Assembly: GCA_022560615.1 (NCBI GenBank)
Contig: JADFSR010000024.1
Location: 1 to 59,697 of the forward strand
Source of the DNA: Gemmatimonadota bacterium
GTDB taxonomy: Bacteria > Gemmatimonadota > Gemmatimonadetes > Longimicrobiales > Gaopeijiaceae
Direction of reading: 5' to 3'
DNA: 59,697 nucleotides
A program made the translations under genes and the position numbers. Below are positions 17,302 to 25,150 of the stretch, one piece after another. The notes under the pieces are model-generated. The model saw only the letters and a program-made list of their open reading frames with translations. It was not told where the DNA came from and made no database searches. Position 1 is the stretch's first letter. Each line of letters starts with the position of its first letter.

Positions 17302-18236
17302 AACTCCCCCTGCCACCGCTCCTGACGAGCGTTGGGACTGCGCTGGAAGGTCCACAGGAAGTTCGTGAAGCCTACATCGTAGTCCGACAGCCCGTTTTGA
17401 CCGGTCAGCTTCATGCGCTCGTCGTACAGCTTCTTCATGACGAGCGAGACCGAGCTCTCGTAGACGCCGGCGTCCGGACGTAGCGCGTGCAGCTCATTTG
17501 CCAGTTCCGAGCGCAACCGTAGACCGTCCACGAGGTCGTGGTACTCCTGATGATCCTCGCCCGCGATCGACTTGAGCTGCCGGTGAAGACGCTCCGCGAG
17601 CGCAGACTGGACCATCAGTGGATCGCCTGAAGACATGAGCGCGAGGTAGGCTAGCGCCTGGGCGTGAAGCTCTTTCCAGTAGCCCTTCCGGTGCACGAAT
17701 TCGTGACAGATTACGTGCGCCTCGAAAACGCCGGTGTCCTTGAACAGAGCGACGTCCCCCGAGATGATGTCGCAGACTCCGATCGCGAAGGGGAAGATCA
17801 GCTTGGCGAGCGTGAAGTCCCGAATCTCGGAGCTAGTGTGCACGCGCTGGCCGGTGATGCTGGCCATGTACTCCGTGAGGTGCTCGTTCACCGCTTTGGC
17901 GAGCTCGGCCCTCGGCACTCGTTCGTCGGTGTACATGTCGTTGAGTCGGGTCGCGAGCCTCGATATCTCGTCCCGACGAGCGTCGTCGGGCATCTCCTGA
18001 AGGCTCTTGATGTCCGCGCCGAACTCGCGGTCGAAGTCGATCCACTTCATTTCGCGACGACTCAACCAGTCCTTCACTGCGCTGCCAGCGTACATGCCGA
18101 ACGCAGCAGCGCTGAGAACTCTTCCGGGGAGGGTCGCGCCGAGCAGGAGCCTCGAGGCGAGGGGTGCAGCGGCGATGACGTCGGTCAGCGAGACCGGAGC
18201 GTACGTAGCGTCGTTGGGAATGCGGATCTCTTCCAT
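17298..18236 (-). CDS. Membrane-associated protein with HExxH zinc-peptidase motif
   Basis: 312 residues. Residues 20-60 are hydrophobic (VIAAAPLASRLLLGATL, VLSAAAFGMYAGSAV) and could insert in the membrane. The centre has VICHEFVHRKGYW (HExxH) followed about 10 residues later by ELHAQALAYL, which could supply the third ligand as in gluzincin peptidases. The arrangement recalls DUF3810-type membrane proteins but that link is tentative. The C-terminal half is helical. It is a single gene between convergent radical SAM gene and a terminator at 18279. Probable proteolytic role; substrate unknown. Confidence 0.75.
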   Translation of the reverse strand: MEEIRIPNDATYAPVSLTDVIAAAPLASRLLLGATLPGRVLSAAAFGMYAGSAVKDWLSRREMKWIDFDREFGADIKSLQEMPDDARRDEISRLATRLNDMYTDERVPRAELAKAVNEHLTEYMASITGQRVHTSSEIRDFTLAKLIFPFAIGVCDIISGDVALFKDTGVFEAHVICHEFVHRKGYWKELHAQALAYLALMSSGDPLMVQSALAERLHRQLKSIAGEDHQEYHDLVDGLRLRSELANELHALRPDAGVYESSVSLVMKKLYDERMKLTGQNGLSDYDVGFTNFLWTFQRSPNARQERWQGEF

Positions 18237-18278
18237 GGAAGCCTATACGGCCTTCGGGGGGACAGAAGTTCCATCAAC

Positions 18279-18305
18279 AAAAAACGCCGCCTGATGCGGG
18301 CGGCG
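18279..18305 (-). terminator. Rho-independent terminator of the small membrane protein gene
   Basis: On the minus strand CGCCGCC and GGCGGCG form a 7-bp stem around a 7-nt loop (forward 18285-18291 and 18299-18305), followed at once by six T residues. It lies 55 nt after the stop at 18361 and just before the HExxH gene start, so it separates the two units. This is the clearest intrinsic terminator in the window. Confidence 0.85.
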
Positions 18306-18360
18306 CAATCTGCACTGAAGCTGAAGAATCCGCGAACGAATGGTCCGCGAGCAGAGCCGG

Positions 18361-18591
18361 TCAGCTCTGTCGGTGCTGTTCGATGTAGTCGGATTCGAGC
18401 TCGGTCGGATGTACGACCTGAGGTTCCACCTGCTCCGTGCCAACGCCGATTTCCGGCTCGCCCACTGGTGCGTTCTCCTCCGGAGATGCGAGTGTCAGCA
18501 GCGCGACCATGAGCGGGACGCCCACCAGGGGCGCGGCGATGGCAGCCCACCACGGGGCTCCCTTCTTCTCATCGATATGTGCGTTGATCAT
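18361..18591 (-). CDS. Small single-pass membrane protein
   Basis: 76 residues from the ATG at 18591, which follows GGGAGAGGG. A short charged N-terminus (NAHIDEKKGAP) precedes one transmembrane helix (WWAAIAAPLVGVPLMVALLTLA, given as positions 14-35) and an acidic 40-residue tail with many Glu and Val. No family recognised. Its start overlaps by 4 nt the stop of a possible reading frame upstream (18588-18716), and a T-tailed terminator follows it, so it looks like the last gene of a short unit. Confidence 0.65.
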   Translation of the reverse strand: MINAHIDEKKGAPWWAAIAAPLVGVPLMVALLTLASPEENAPVGEPEIGVGTEQVEPQVVHPTELESDYIEQHRQS

Positions 18592-18716
18592 CGTCCCTCT
18601 CCCACCGCTTTCCGGAAGGCGACCCCTGCCGCCTCGCTCACGTCCCAATACGTTCGAATCAGCCGGACGGTTTCGGCTCGGTCCGCCAGAGCTACCGCGC
18701 GCTCCGGATGATCCAG
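18588..18716 (-). CDS. Possible short frame or gene remnant coupled to the 76-aa gene
   Basis: A minus-strand frame ending TGA at 18588 encodes ELDHPERAVALADRAETV and RTYWDVSEAAGVAFRKAV, a composition unlike a random shadow. The stop overlaps the downstream ATG (ATGA), the coupling pattern used by real genes here. No ATG, GTG or TTG opens this frame before a TAG near 18823; only a CTG at 18716 is available. A second frame starting ATG at 18789 (MWLRRRDNASGVWSVEGG) stops at 18733, and a one-base shift near 18737 would join the two. It may be a frameshifted small gene. The remaining stretch up to 18904 holds nothing else I can identify. Confidence 0.3.
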   Translation of the reverse strand: MDHPERAVALADRAETVRLIRTYWDVSEAAGVAFRKAVGEGR

Positions 18717-18904
18717 CTCCGACCTCCGACCCTCAACCTCCTTCGACGCTCCAGACCCCCGAGGCGTTGTCTCGCCTGCGCAACCACATGCGACTATTTT
18801 GTATCCAACGGCTGAAACCCTGGCCTACCGACTCGCGTAGACTCCCTCAGCGAACGATGGCTCGGTGACGGCCGCGGCGGGAACTCAGAAGTGAGGGCGA
18901 CGTG

Positions 18905-19123
18905 ATGAGGTTTGCAGCGGGACTGACGGCTACTGGGATCATCGGCTGGCTCCTGTTGGAGGCCCTCAAGATTCTCATGATTCCAGTGACCGCTTGGGTC
19001 ATGGGCTTGCTCGCCGTGGCGTTGAAGATCGCGCTGATGGCACTCGGTGTCGGCGCCGCACTCGGCGTTGGCGTGTTCCTCTTCCGCCGGGCCCGGAAGG
19101 CCAAAGCGGAAGCCGAAGCCTAG
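18905..19123 (+). CDS. Small two-helix membrane protein
   Basis: 72 residues starting at the ATG at 18905, after GTGAGGGCGACGTG. It has two hydrophobic segments (residues about 3-30 and 32-60; GIIGWLLLEALKILMI, ALKIALMALGVGAALGVGVF) and a basic C-terminus (RRARKAKAEAEA), so both ends probably face the cytoplasm. It is divergent from the small unit at 18361-18716 and convergent with the TPR gene. No family assigned. Confidence 0.65.
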   Translation: MRFAAGLTATGIIGWLLLEALKILMIPVTAWVMGLLAVALKIALMALGVGAALGVGVFLFRRARKAKAEAEA

Positions 19124-19173
19124 CTTTCCACGCCGGGATGCTCGACTAGCTCCGAGTTCCCGCAAGGGGTCGA

Positions 19174-19929
19174 CTACCGGCCGAGTTTTTCTCTCAGCGC
19201 GAGCGCCTCGTCAAGCACGGCTTCCTCCATCAGCGAAGTCAGCCGCATCTCCATCACGTGCCCCACCTCGCGCAGCGCAAGCTCGGAACGGTCGGTGTCC
19301 CGATACAGATTGGCTAGCTGCAAGTGATGATCCGACACGTCAGGGGCGTACTGCTCTGCGAAAAGCAAGTTCTGCTCCGCGAGCTCCCACGTGGCCTTCT
19401 TGAGTTCGGCCCCCCCCAGAAGATTCGTCGCAATCCACCTCGTGATCCGGTTCATGCGCCGGATCCCAGCGTGCAGGCGCCCGATCAAGTGACGTGCCCC
19501 CGCGTGATCGGGAGCGCGCTCGAGGATCACGTCCAACTCCTTGTGCAGATCCGACGCCTTGAGGACGCGGGTGCGGCCCCCCTCCTCATTCGCTCGCATC
19601 CCGAGCACCACGGCGAGCGCGAAGCGTCGGGCGACGTTGTCCTCCTCCTCGACCGCCGCGCGGGCCTGGGCCTCTGCGTCTTCGAGCAGCGCCTTCATCC
19701 GGTCCTCATCGTCGAGCACCTCAGAAGACGCCTTGACCAGCAACCAGACCGTGTCAGGTACGCCTTCCACGGCCCAAGTTGGCTTCGCGGCGTCACTCAC
19801 GAGCGGAACCACCGCGGGCACGGTGATCCTTGGGAGCTGCTGCGCGCCCATCGATCCGCTGGGGATTCCGATACCGAGCAGCAACGTCGCACAAGCCGTG
19901 GCCAACGGGCCCCACGCCACGGTCCTCAT
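19174..19929 (-). CDS. Secreted TPR-type protein resembling RMD1-like repeats
   Basis: 251 residues with a signal peptide (ATACATLLLGIGIP, cleavage near GAQQ). The body is helical with TPR-like spacing: ALLEDAEAQARAAVEE, HAGARHLIGRLHAGI, TWELAEQNLLFAEQYAPD, HHLQLANLYRDTDRSELA. The stretch around RHLIGRLHAGIRRMNRITRW resembles the conserved core of regulator-of-microtubule-dynamics (RMDN)-type TPR proteins, which also occur in bacteria. It overlaps the phospholipase D-like gene by 4 nt (ATGA) and is the last of a three-gene unit. It probably acts as a periplasmic adaptor; there is no enzymatic motif. Confidence 0.75.
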   Translation of the reverse strand: MRTVAWGPLATACATLLLGIGIPSGSMGAQQLPRITVPAVVPLVSDAAKPTWAVEGVPDTVWLLVKASSEVLDDEDRMKALLEDAEAQARAAVEEEDNVARRFALAVVLGMRANEEGGRTRVLKASDLHKELDVILERAPDHAGARHLIGRLHAGIRRMNRITRWIATNLLGGAELKKATWELAEQNLLFAEQYAPDVSDHHLQLANLYRDTDRSELALREVGHVMEMRLTSLMEEAVLDEALALREKLGR

Positions 19930-21005
19930 GGCCTTGCCAGGGCGCCGGCGACGGCGGCTCCCACGCGCACGACAGCGTCACCATACCACGTGCCGATGCT
20001 CGGATGGACGCGCGCCTGACTCGCCCCCGCGAGGTCGGGGATCCACACGCGCTCGACGAAGGACTCGACCGTAGCCGGATCGCGGGTCATGACGATGATC
20101 TCCTCCAGGATGTGGTAGCTCATGAAGTCGAAGTTGCTCGAACCGGCGACAAGTAGCTCGTCGTCGATGAGCATCGCCTTCATGTGGCTCATCACGCCCG
20201 GGAACCGGAACACATCGAAGTCGTCCCGATGCGCGCGTTGCAGAATGTGGCGGGCGAGGTTCGACTTGTTGTTCGCGGCCGGCGTAAGGACCCGCACCCG
20301 CGTGCCTCTCCGCTGCGCAGCCGCGAGGTGGTGCGTGAACGGGTGGGACAGGTACGCGCTCATCACGTCGATCGACCGCTGTGCAGCTGCTATCGCCTCG
20401 AGCACCGGCCGCAACATTCGAGAATTACCACGTCCATTGAGCGACAAGACGCGGAACGGGCCAACCTGCTCATCCATCGTCTGAGGCCTACCGTCCCAGC
20501 TAGCTCGAAAGTCGCCCGCGAGGACGCGCGCGAACTCCGAGCACTCGACCCGAAACATCACGTCGTGCCACTCGAAGTTGTGCTCACTGAAGTTGATGCC
20601 GCCGAAATACGAGATCCGATCGTCGATGACCACGAGCTTCTTGTGATTTCTGCGAACCAGCTTGAGGGGCCAGGGGCCGATCGGGTTGCCGAACTTGACC
20701 CGCGCGCCTCCGTCACGGAGCCGGCTCACCCACCGGTGGGTGAGTTTGACCTCCCGGCGGAACGGGCGTTCGAGCCACGCAGGGCCAGGGATCAACCTAT
20801 CGTTATGGTAGAGCAGGCTGAAGCCGTCCACCAGCAGCCGCCGATCGATCGCCCTACACCGCTCGAGCGCTCGTCCGAGCGCGGTACCGACTCTGTCCCC
20901 TTCGAACGAGAAGGTCTGAACATAGACGCGCTCGCGTGCATCTCGCAGGTCGTCCTTGAGACGACCCCAGAATTCGGCGGCGTCGACAAGCACTTGGGTT
21001 TGCAT
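19926..21005 (-). CDS. Phospholipase D-superfamily protein (cardiolipin synthase-like)
   Basis: 359 residues. There are two HKD motifs: RRNHKKLVVIDD with GGIN after it (about 120-135), and SHMKAMLIDD with AGSSNFD after it (about 275-290). Two complete HKD motifs in one chain is the arrangement of cardiolipin synthases and related phosphatidyltransferases. The long N-terminal membrane helices of classical cardiolipin synthase are absent, as in ClsB-type enzymes. It is coupled upstream (3-nt gap) to a VTT-like membrane protein and downstream (ATGA) to a secreted TPR protein, so a role in membrane lipid synthesis or remodelling is likely. Confidence 0.88.
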   Translation of the reverse strand: MQTQVLVDAAEFWGRLKDDLRDARERVYVQTFSFEGDRVGTALGRALERCRAIDRRLLVDGFSLLYHNDRLIPGPAWLERPFRREVKLTHRWVSRLRDGGARVKFGNPIGPWPLKLVRRNHKKLVVIDDRISYFGGINFSEHNFEWHDVMFRVECSEFARVLAGDFRASWDGRPQTMDEQVGPFRVLSLNGRGNSRMLRPVLEAIAAAQRSIDVMSAYLSHPFTHHLAAAQRRGTRVRVLTPAANNKSNLARHILQRAHRDDFDVFRFPGVMSHMKAMLIDDELLVAGSSNFDFMSYHILEEIIVMTRDPATVESFVERVWIPDLAGASQARVHPSIGTWYGDAVVRVGAAVAGALARP

Positions 21006-21008
21006 GAG

Positions 21009-21503
21009 TCAGCCTCCGATCAAGAACGAAGCGAAGCCCTGTTTGGCCAGCAGCTCGATGGCCGATGCACCGAACTTATGTCCTGCCCACGCGAGCACAC
21101 CGAATCGAACCGCGCGGCCGGCGGTGCCGGACAGGATGAAGGGCAGCGAGGGCATCTGCAACGTGCCGCACGCGAGGCTGACGCCGTAGAACGGCGGGAA
21201 ACCGAGCGTGGCGCTCGTGAAGACGAGCGAGCTCACCGCCCCGCCTCGCTCGGAAACAGCCCCGGAGGCCTTTTCGACCCTGGCTCGCGCCTTCACCGGT
21301 AGCTTGGCCGGAGCCCAGCGCGCCAAGGAGAACAGCAGCGTCTTGGCGCTCATCTGGCCGATCGCTGACACCGCCACCACGAGTGGCAGCGCGGGCCCTG
21401 GCACCACCACGGCTGCTGCCACGACCAGCAGCTCTGCGTTTACGAGCGGCAGAACCCCGCTGACCGCCGTTCCCACCAGCAGTCCTGTAAGTATCTCCCA
21501 CAT
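21009..21503 (-). CDS. VTT/DedA-like small integral membrane protein
   Basis: 164 residues from the ATG at 21503, which has GGGGGAGAGG before it; an ATG 9 codons upstream is less well placed. It is hydrophobic with about four membrane segments and includes a G-F-P-P-F-Y-G-V-S turn and FILSGTAGRAVRF, resembling the G-rich/Arg region of VTT (SNARE-associated/YqaA) proteins. These families move lipids or help the proton-motive force. It heads the operon with the phospholipase D-like gene, which supports a lipid role. Confidence 0.72.
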   Translation of the reverse strand: MWEILTGLLVGTAVSGVLPLVNAELLVVAAAVVVPGPALPLVVAVSAIGQMSAKTLLFSLARWAPAKLPVKARARVEKASGAVSERGGAVSSLVFTSATLGFPPFYGVSLACGTLQMPSLPFILSGTAGRAVRFGVLAWAGHKFGASAIELLAKQGFASFLIGG

Positions 21504-21619
21504 GGCCTCTCCCCCCTTGGTGCACTTCACGGAGCCGCTCTCGCTCCCAGGTGCCCGAAGGATGAGACCTCTGGGGGGTCCGGGTCCCTACGGCACTTGG
21601 CGTATTGGAGACGTAGACG

Positions 21620-21632
21620 GATTGTAACAATC
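21620..21632. promoter_or_regulatory. Palindrome GATTGT-A-ACAATC between divergent operons
   Basis: A perfect 6-bp inverted repeat with a one-base centre lies in the 227-nt region between the VTT/PLD/TPR operon (minus, start 21503) and the Rieske-GltB operon (plus, start 21731). TTGTAA within it and TACATC 17 nt further could be a weak -35/-10 for the plus-strand operon, so a protein bound here could regulate it. This is pattern only. Confidence 0.35.
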
Positions 21633-21730
21633 GCTGGCAAGGACTACATCCACCTACCGACGTACTTGCGGCGGCATCCACCCGAAGAGAGTGTCGAACA
21701 CTCAGCCACCATCCAACCAGGAAGTCGTGA

Positions 21731-23363
21731 ATGAACCTCCCAACTGTGGACGGAACGCGTGCGCGCGTCGCCGTTTGGAGCCAGCTCGAAGACCGGCAGC
21801 CCGCATACGGCGCTGGTCTCGAACGTAGATCTCGTCGTGATCCGCTTTGACCACCGGGTCGCGGTGTTGTATGGGCGTTGTCATCACCGGGGCGCTCTGC
21901 TCGCGGACGGCTATATCGATGGGCAGAACCTCATCTGCGGTGTCCACGGCTGGGACTATCGGTACGACACGGGTGCCAGCGAATACAACAACGACGAGGC
22001 ATTGCACCGCTTTGCCGCCGTGATCGACCAAGAGGCGGACGCGGTGTGGGTGGCCGAGGTCGCTGAGTTCGCGGAGGCACACCCGCAGCCCTACCGCCGC
22101 GACGAATATCTCGGCTTGTATCAGGACGTGCACGGGGGCCCGGAGGAACCGCACAACAACTATATCCAGGGCCTCGCGCGAGACGGGCTGTCAAAGGTCG
22201 GTCACCACGGCGTGGTCTCGGCGATGGGGGTCCCGCTCACCGAGCTGCCGCGCTGGGACGACCTGCAGCTCCTCACCGCACAGTTGGCCCGACGCCCCGC
22301 GATGGACGACCAGCCAGTAGGCACCGAGCTCGTGATCGGCCCAAACGCCTTGAAGCCTCTTCGCCTCGATGTCCCGATCTTCGTGAGCGACATGAGCTTC
22401 GGAGCTCTCTCCGAGGAAGCAAAGGTCGCGTTGGCAACAGGAGCGGAGCTAGCCGGAACCGGGATCTGCTCAGGCGAGGGAGGCATGCTGGAGGAAGAGC
22501 GCGAAGCGAATAGCCGCTACCTGTACGAGCTAGCGTCAGCAAAGTTCGGTTGGAGCCTCGACAAGGTCGCGAAGTGCCAGGCGTTCCACTTCAAAGGCGG
22601 GCAAGGCGCGAAGACCGGTACCGGTGGTCACCTGCCCGGTGCGAAAGTGGTGGGCAAGATCGCGGAAGTACGTGGGCTCGAGGTCGGTCGGGCCGCGATC
22701 AGCCCGCCCGCCTTCCCCGACCTAGTGACGGTCCACGACTTCCGAGCGGTCGCCGAAGAAGTGCGCGAGGTCAGCGGTGGCATCCCCATCGGCTTCAAGT
22801 TGAGCGCGCAGCATATCGAGGACGACATCGACTTCGCGCTCGAGGTCGGGTGCGACTACATCATTCTCGACGGGCGAGGCGGCGCAACAGACGCTGCCCC
22901 CGAGATCTTCAAGAACAACATTTCGGTCCCGACACTCGCGGCGCTGCCCCGCGCTCGGCGTCACCTCGACGCGTGCGGCGTCGACGGTGTGACCCTCATC
23001 ATCACCGGAGGGCTGCGCACGGAGTCGGACTTCGTGAAAGCGCTTGCGCTCGGGGCAGACGGCGTCGCGATCGCGAACTCGGCCCTGCAAGCCATCGGGT
23101 GTCTCGGAATGCGCGCGTGCCACACCAACAACTGTCCGGTCGGAATCGCGACGCAGCAAAAAGGGCTTAGGGCCCGGCTCATCGTGGACAAGTCCGCCCG
23201 GCGACTCGCCAACTTCCTCGAAGCCTCGATCGAACTCATGCAGGTGCTCGCGCGCGCCTGCGGTCACTCCCATCTTCGGGACTTCAGCCCAACCGATCTC
23301 ACGACGTGGAAGCGAGACATCGCGGACCTGACCGGCGTGAGGTACGCGGGCATGGGTACGTGA
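21731..23363 (+). CDS. Rieske ferredoxin-GltB (glutamate synthase) flavoprotein fusion, apparent +1 frameshift
   Basis: The N-terminus has the Rieske 2Fe-2S pairs CHHRGAL (Cys-x-His) and CGVHGW (Cys-x2-His). The rest is a GltB-type FMN barrel with SDMSFGALSEEA, KTGTGGHLPG, LDGRGGATDAAP and the 3Fe-4S cysteines in MRACHTNNCPVGIAT. It should transfer electrons from the Rieske centre to FMN and may make glutamate or a related product. The uninterrupted frame starts only at a GTG (21759) that would drop the normal N-terminus. ATG 21731, with AGGAAG upstream, opens another frame (RVAVWSQLEDRQPAY). Removing one G at 21809-21810 joins it to ALVSNVDLVVIRFD, giving a normal Rieske start. Sequencing error or mutation are both possible. 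Confidence 0.8.
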
Positions 23364-23389
23364 TGAACCCGAAAGGCACGGAGGGTAGG

Positions 23390-24211
23390 ATGATGACGAT
23401 ACGTCACTCGGCAGCTCTGCTCGCGCTCATGATCGCCGCAGCTCCCGTGGCGGGGCAGTCCCTGCCGCCGGACGAGGAGGGCGCGCGCGCGCGCCTGGAC
23501 GCTTCGCCGCGGCACGGCGAGTGGATCGACTATGACGCTGGCGGAGGCGATATGGTACGGGCGTGGGTCACGTACCCCGAGCGCAGCGACGCCGCGCCGG
23601 TCGTCGTCGTGATCCACGAGATATACGGCCTCACGGACTGGATCCGCTCGGTCGCGGACCAGCTCTCGGCGGATGGCTTCATCGCGATCGCGCCGGACCT
23701 TCTCACAGGTACCGGACCTGGTGGTGGCGGCTCGGAGTCGATGGACCGCCAAGAGAGCGTGGCCGCCGTGCGCTCGCTCGACGTCACGGACGTGAACCGC
23801 CGCCTGCACGGTGCCGCGTCTTACGCGACGAGCCTCCCAGCGGCGAGCGACGCTGTCGGGGTGGTCGGGTACTGCTGGGGAGGCGGCCGAAGCTTCGGCT
23901 TCGCGATCGACTTCGCCGATCTCGACGCCGCCGTCGTATACTACGGCAGCTCCCCAGACGACGGATATGAAACGATTGGGGCGCCGGTGCTCGGATTGTA
24001 CGGCGGGAACGACAACCGGGTGAATTCCACGATCCCCAGGGCGGAAGAAGCGATGCGCGCGCTCGGAAAGTCGTTCGAGTCACGCATTTTCGACGGAGCG
24101 GGGCACGGTTTCCTGCGCAACCAGCCCGGGCAAGAGGGGGCCAACCAACGCGCGACCGAACGCGCCTGGCCGCTGACGATCGAGTTCTTCCGGGAGCACC
24201 TCGGCTCGTGA
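23390..24211 (+). CDS. Secreted dienelactone hydrolase-family protein
   Basis: 273 residues from the ATG at 23390 after GGAGGG; an earlier ATG overlapping the previous stop lacks a ribosome site. It has a signal peptide (SAALLALMIAAAPVAGQ). The alpha/beta-hydrolase triad typical of dienelactone hydrolases is visible: nucleophile Cys in GVVGYCWGGG, Asp in LYGGNDNRV and His in GAGHGFLRN, with the conserved VIHEIYGLTDWI. The family cleaves dienelactones or other cyclic esters, but secreted members have broader, mostly unknown substrates. It is 26 nt after the Rieske-GltB gene and overlaps the nucleotidyltransferase gene (GTGA). Confidence 0.88.
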   Translation: MMTIRHSAALLALMIAAAPVAGQSLPPDEEGARARLDASPRHGEWIDYDAGGGDMVRAWVTYPERSDAAPVVVVIHEIYGLTDWIRSVADQLSADGFIAIAPDLLTGTGPGGGGSESMDRQESVAAVRSLDVTDVNRRLHGAASYATSLPAASDAVGVVGYCWGGGRSFGFAIDFADLDAAVVYYGSSPDDGYETIGAPVLGLYGGNDNRVNSTIPRAEEAMRALGKSFESRIFDGAGHGFLRNQPGQEGANQRATERAWPLTIEFFREHLGS

Positions 24212-25131
24212 CCCTACCGCTGGTCGTGCTCGCCGGCGGCCTGTCCACGCGCTACGGGCGTTTGAAGCAGCTTGACCCTTTGGGCCCCAACGGTGAAACG
24301 ATCATGGACTACAACGTCTTCGACGCCGTCCGTGCCGGATTCGCCCGAATGATCTTCGTCGTGCGGCCGGAGATCGAGGAAGCAGTCCGCGACCATGTGT
24401 CCAAGGTCGTGGGCGGCAATGTCCCCTTGGACTTCGTCCACCAGGACCTCGACGAGCTGCCCGAGGGGTTCCGGGCACCTCCCGATCGCATACGGCCGTG
24501 GGGTACGGGCCACGCCGTGTTGTGCGCGTCGAAGCTCATCGACAGACCCTTCGCGGTGTGCAACTCCGACGACCTCTATGGCCCCGGCGCGTTCTCGATG
24601 ATGTACCAGCATCTGTCCCAGGATCCGGTGCCCACAGAGGCGGCGTTGGTAGGGTACACGCTCGATCACACCCTGTCGGGACATGCTGGCGTCGCTCGGG
24701 GGGTCTGCGTCCTGAGTCGGGACGGGCTGCTATCGCGCATCTCCGAGGTACGTGAGATCCGCCGCATCGATGGCTGGATCACTGGCATGTACACCGATGG
24801 CAGCACGCTCGAGCTTTCCGGCGACGAGATCGTGTCCATGAATTTGTGGGGCTTCACCGCGCCCGTGATCGATCACATGCGGAGACAGTTCACTCGCTTC
24901 CTCGGTCGCTGGGGCGCGGACACGGACCGCGAGTTCTTCCTTTCGACCGCGGTGAACAACCAGATCCAGATCGGCGCGTCACAGGTCTACGTTTTGCACG
25001 CCCCGGATTCATGGTTCGGCGTGACGCATGCTGAGGATCGTAGCCGTGCGCTGGAGACTTTGCGCCAACGCGTCGACGAGGGCGCGTATCCGGCTAGCCT
25101 AGCCCAGGGCTTTTCCGCGATGGGCGATTAG
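24208..25131 (+). CDS. Sugar-phosphate nucleotidyltransferase-like protein
   Basis: 307 residues from a GTG that overlaps the hydrolase stop (GTGA). The NTP_transferase signature is VVLAGGLSTRYGRLKQLD, followed by RPWGTGHAVLCA and NSDDLYG, whose Asp should coordinate Mg2+ with the nucleotide. There is no left-handed beta-helix extension, so it is a single-domain pyrophosphorylase-type enzyme; the sugar phosphate is not identifiable. The sodium:solute symporter follows after 19 nt, and a galactokinase lies in the opposite operon nearby, consistent with import and activation of a sugar. Confidence 0.85.
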   Translation: MTLPLVVLAGGLSTRYGRLKQLDPLGPNGETIMDYNVFDAVRAGFARMIFVVRPEIEEAVRDHVSKVVGGNVPLDFVHQDLDELPEGFRAPPDRIRPWGTGHAVLCASKLIDRPFAVCNSDDLYGPGAFSMMYQHLSQDPVPTEAALVGYTLDHTLSGHAGVARGVCVLSRDGLLSRISEVREIRRIDGWITGMYTDGSTLELSGDEIVSMNLWGFTAPVIDHMRRQFTRFLGRWGADTDREFFLSTAVNNQIQIGASQVYVLHAPDSWFGVTHAEDRSRALETLRQRVDEGAYPASLAQGFSAMGD

Positions 25132-25150
25132 CCGCCGATCACCCTTCTAG

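Noticed and set aside
18645-18665. CGTTCGAATCAG as a tRNA T-loop
   Set aside because: No matching acceptor, D or anticodon stems could be folded around it.
20184-21302. 372-codon plus-strand frame
   Set aside because: Antisense to the phospholipase D-like and VTT-like genes, both supported by motifs.
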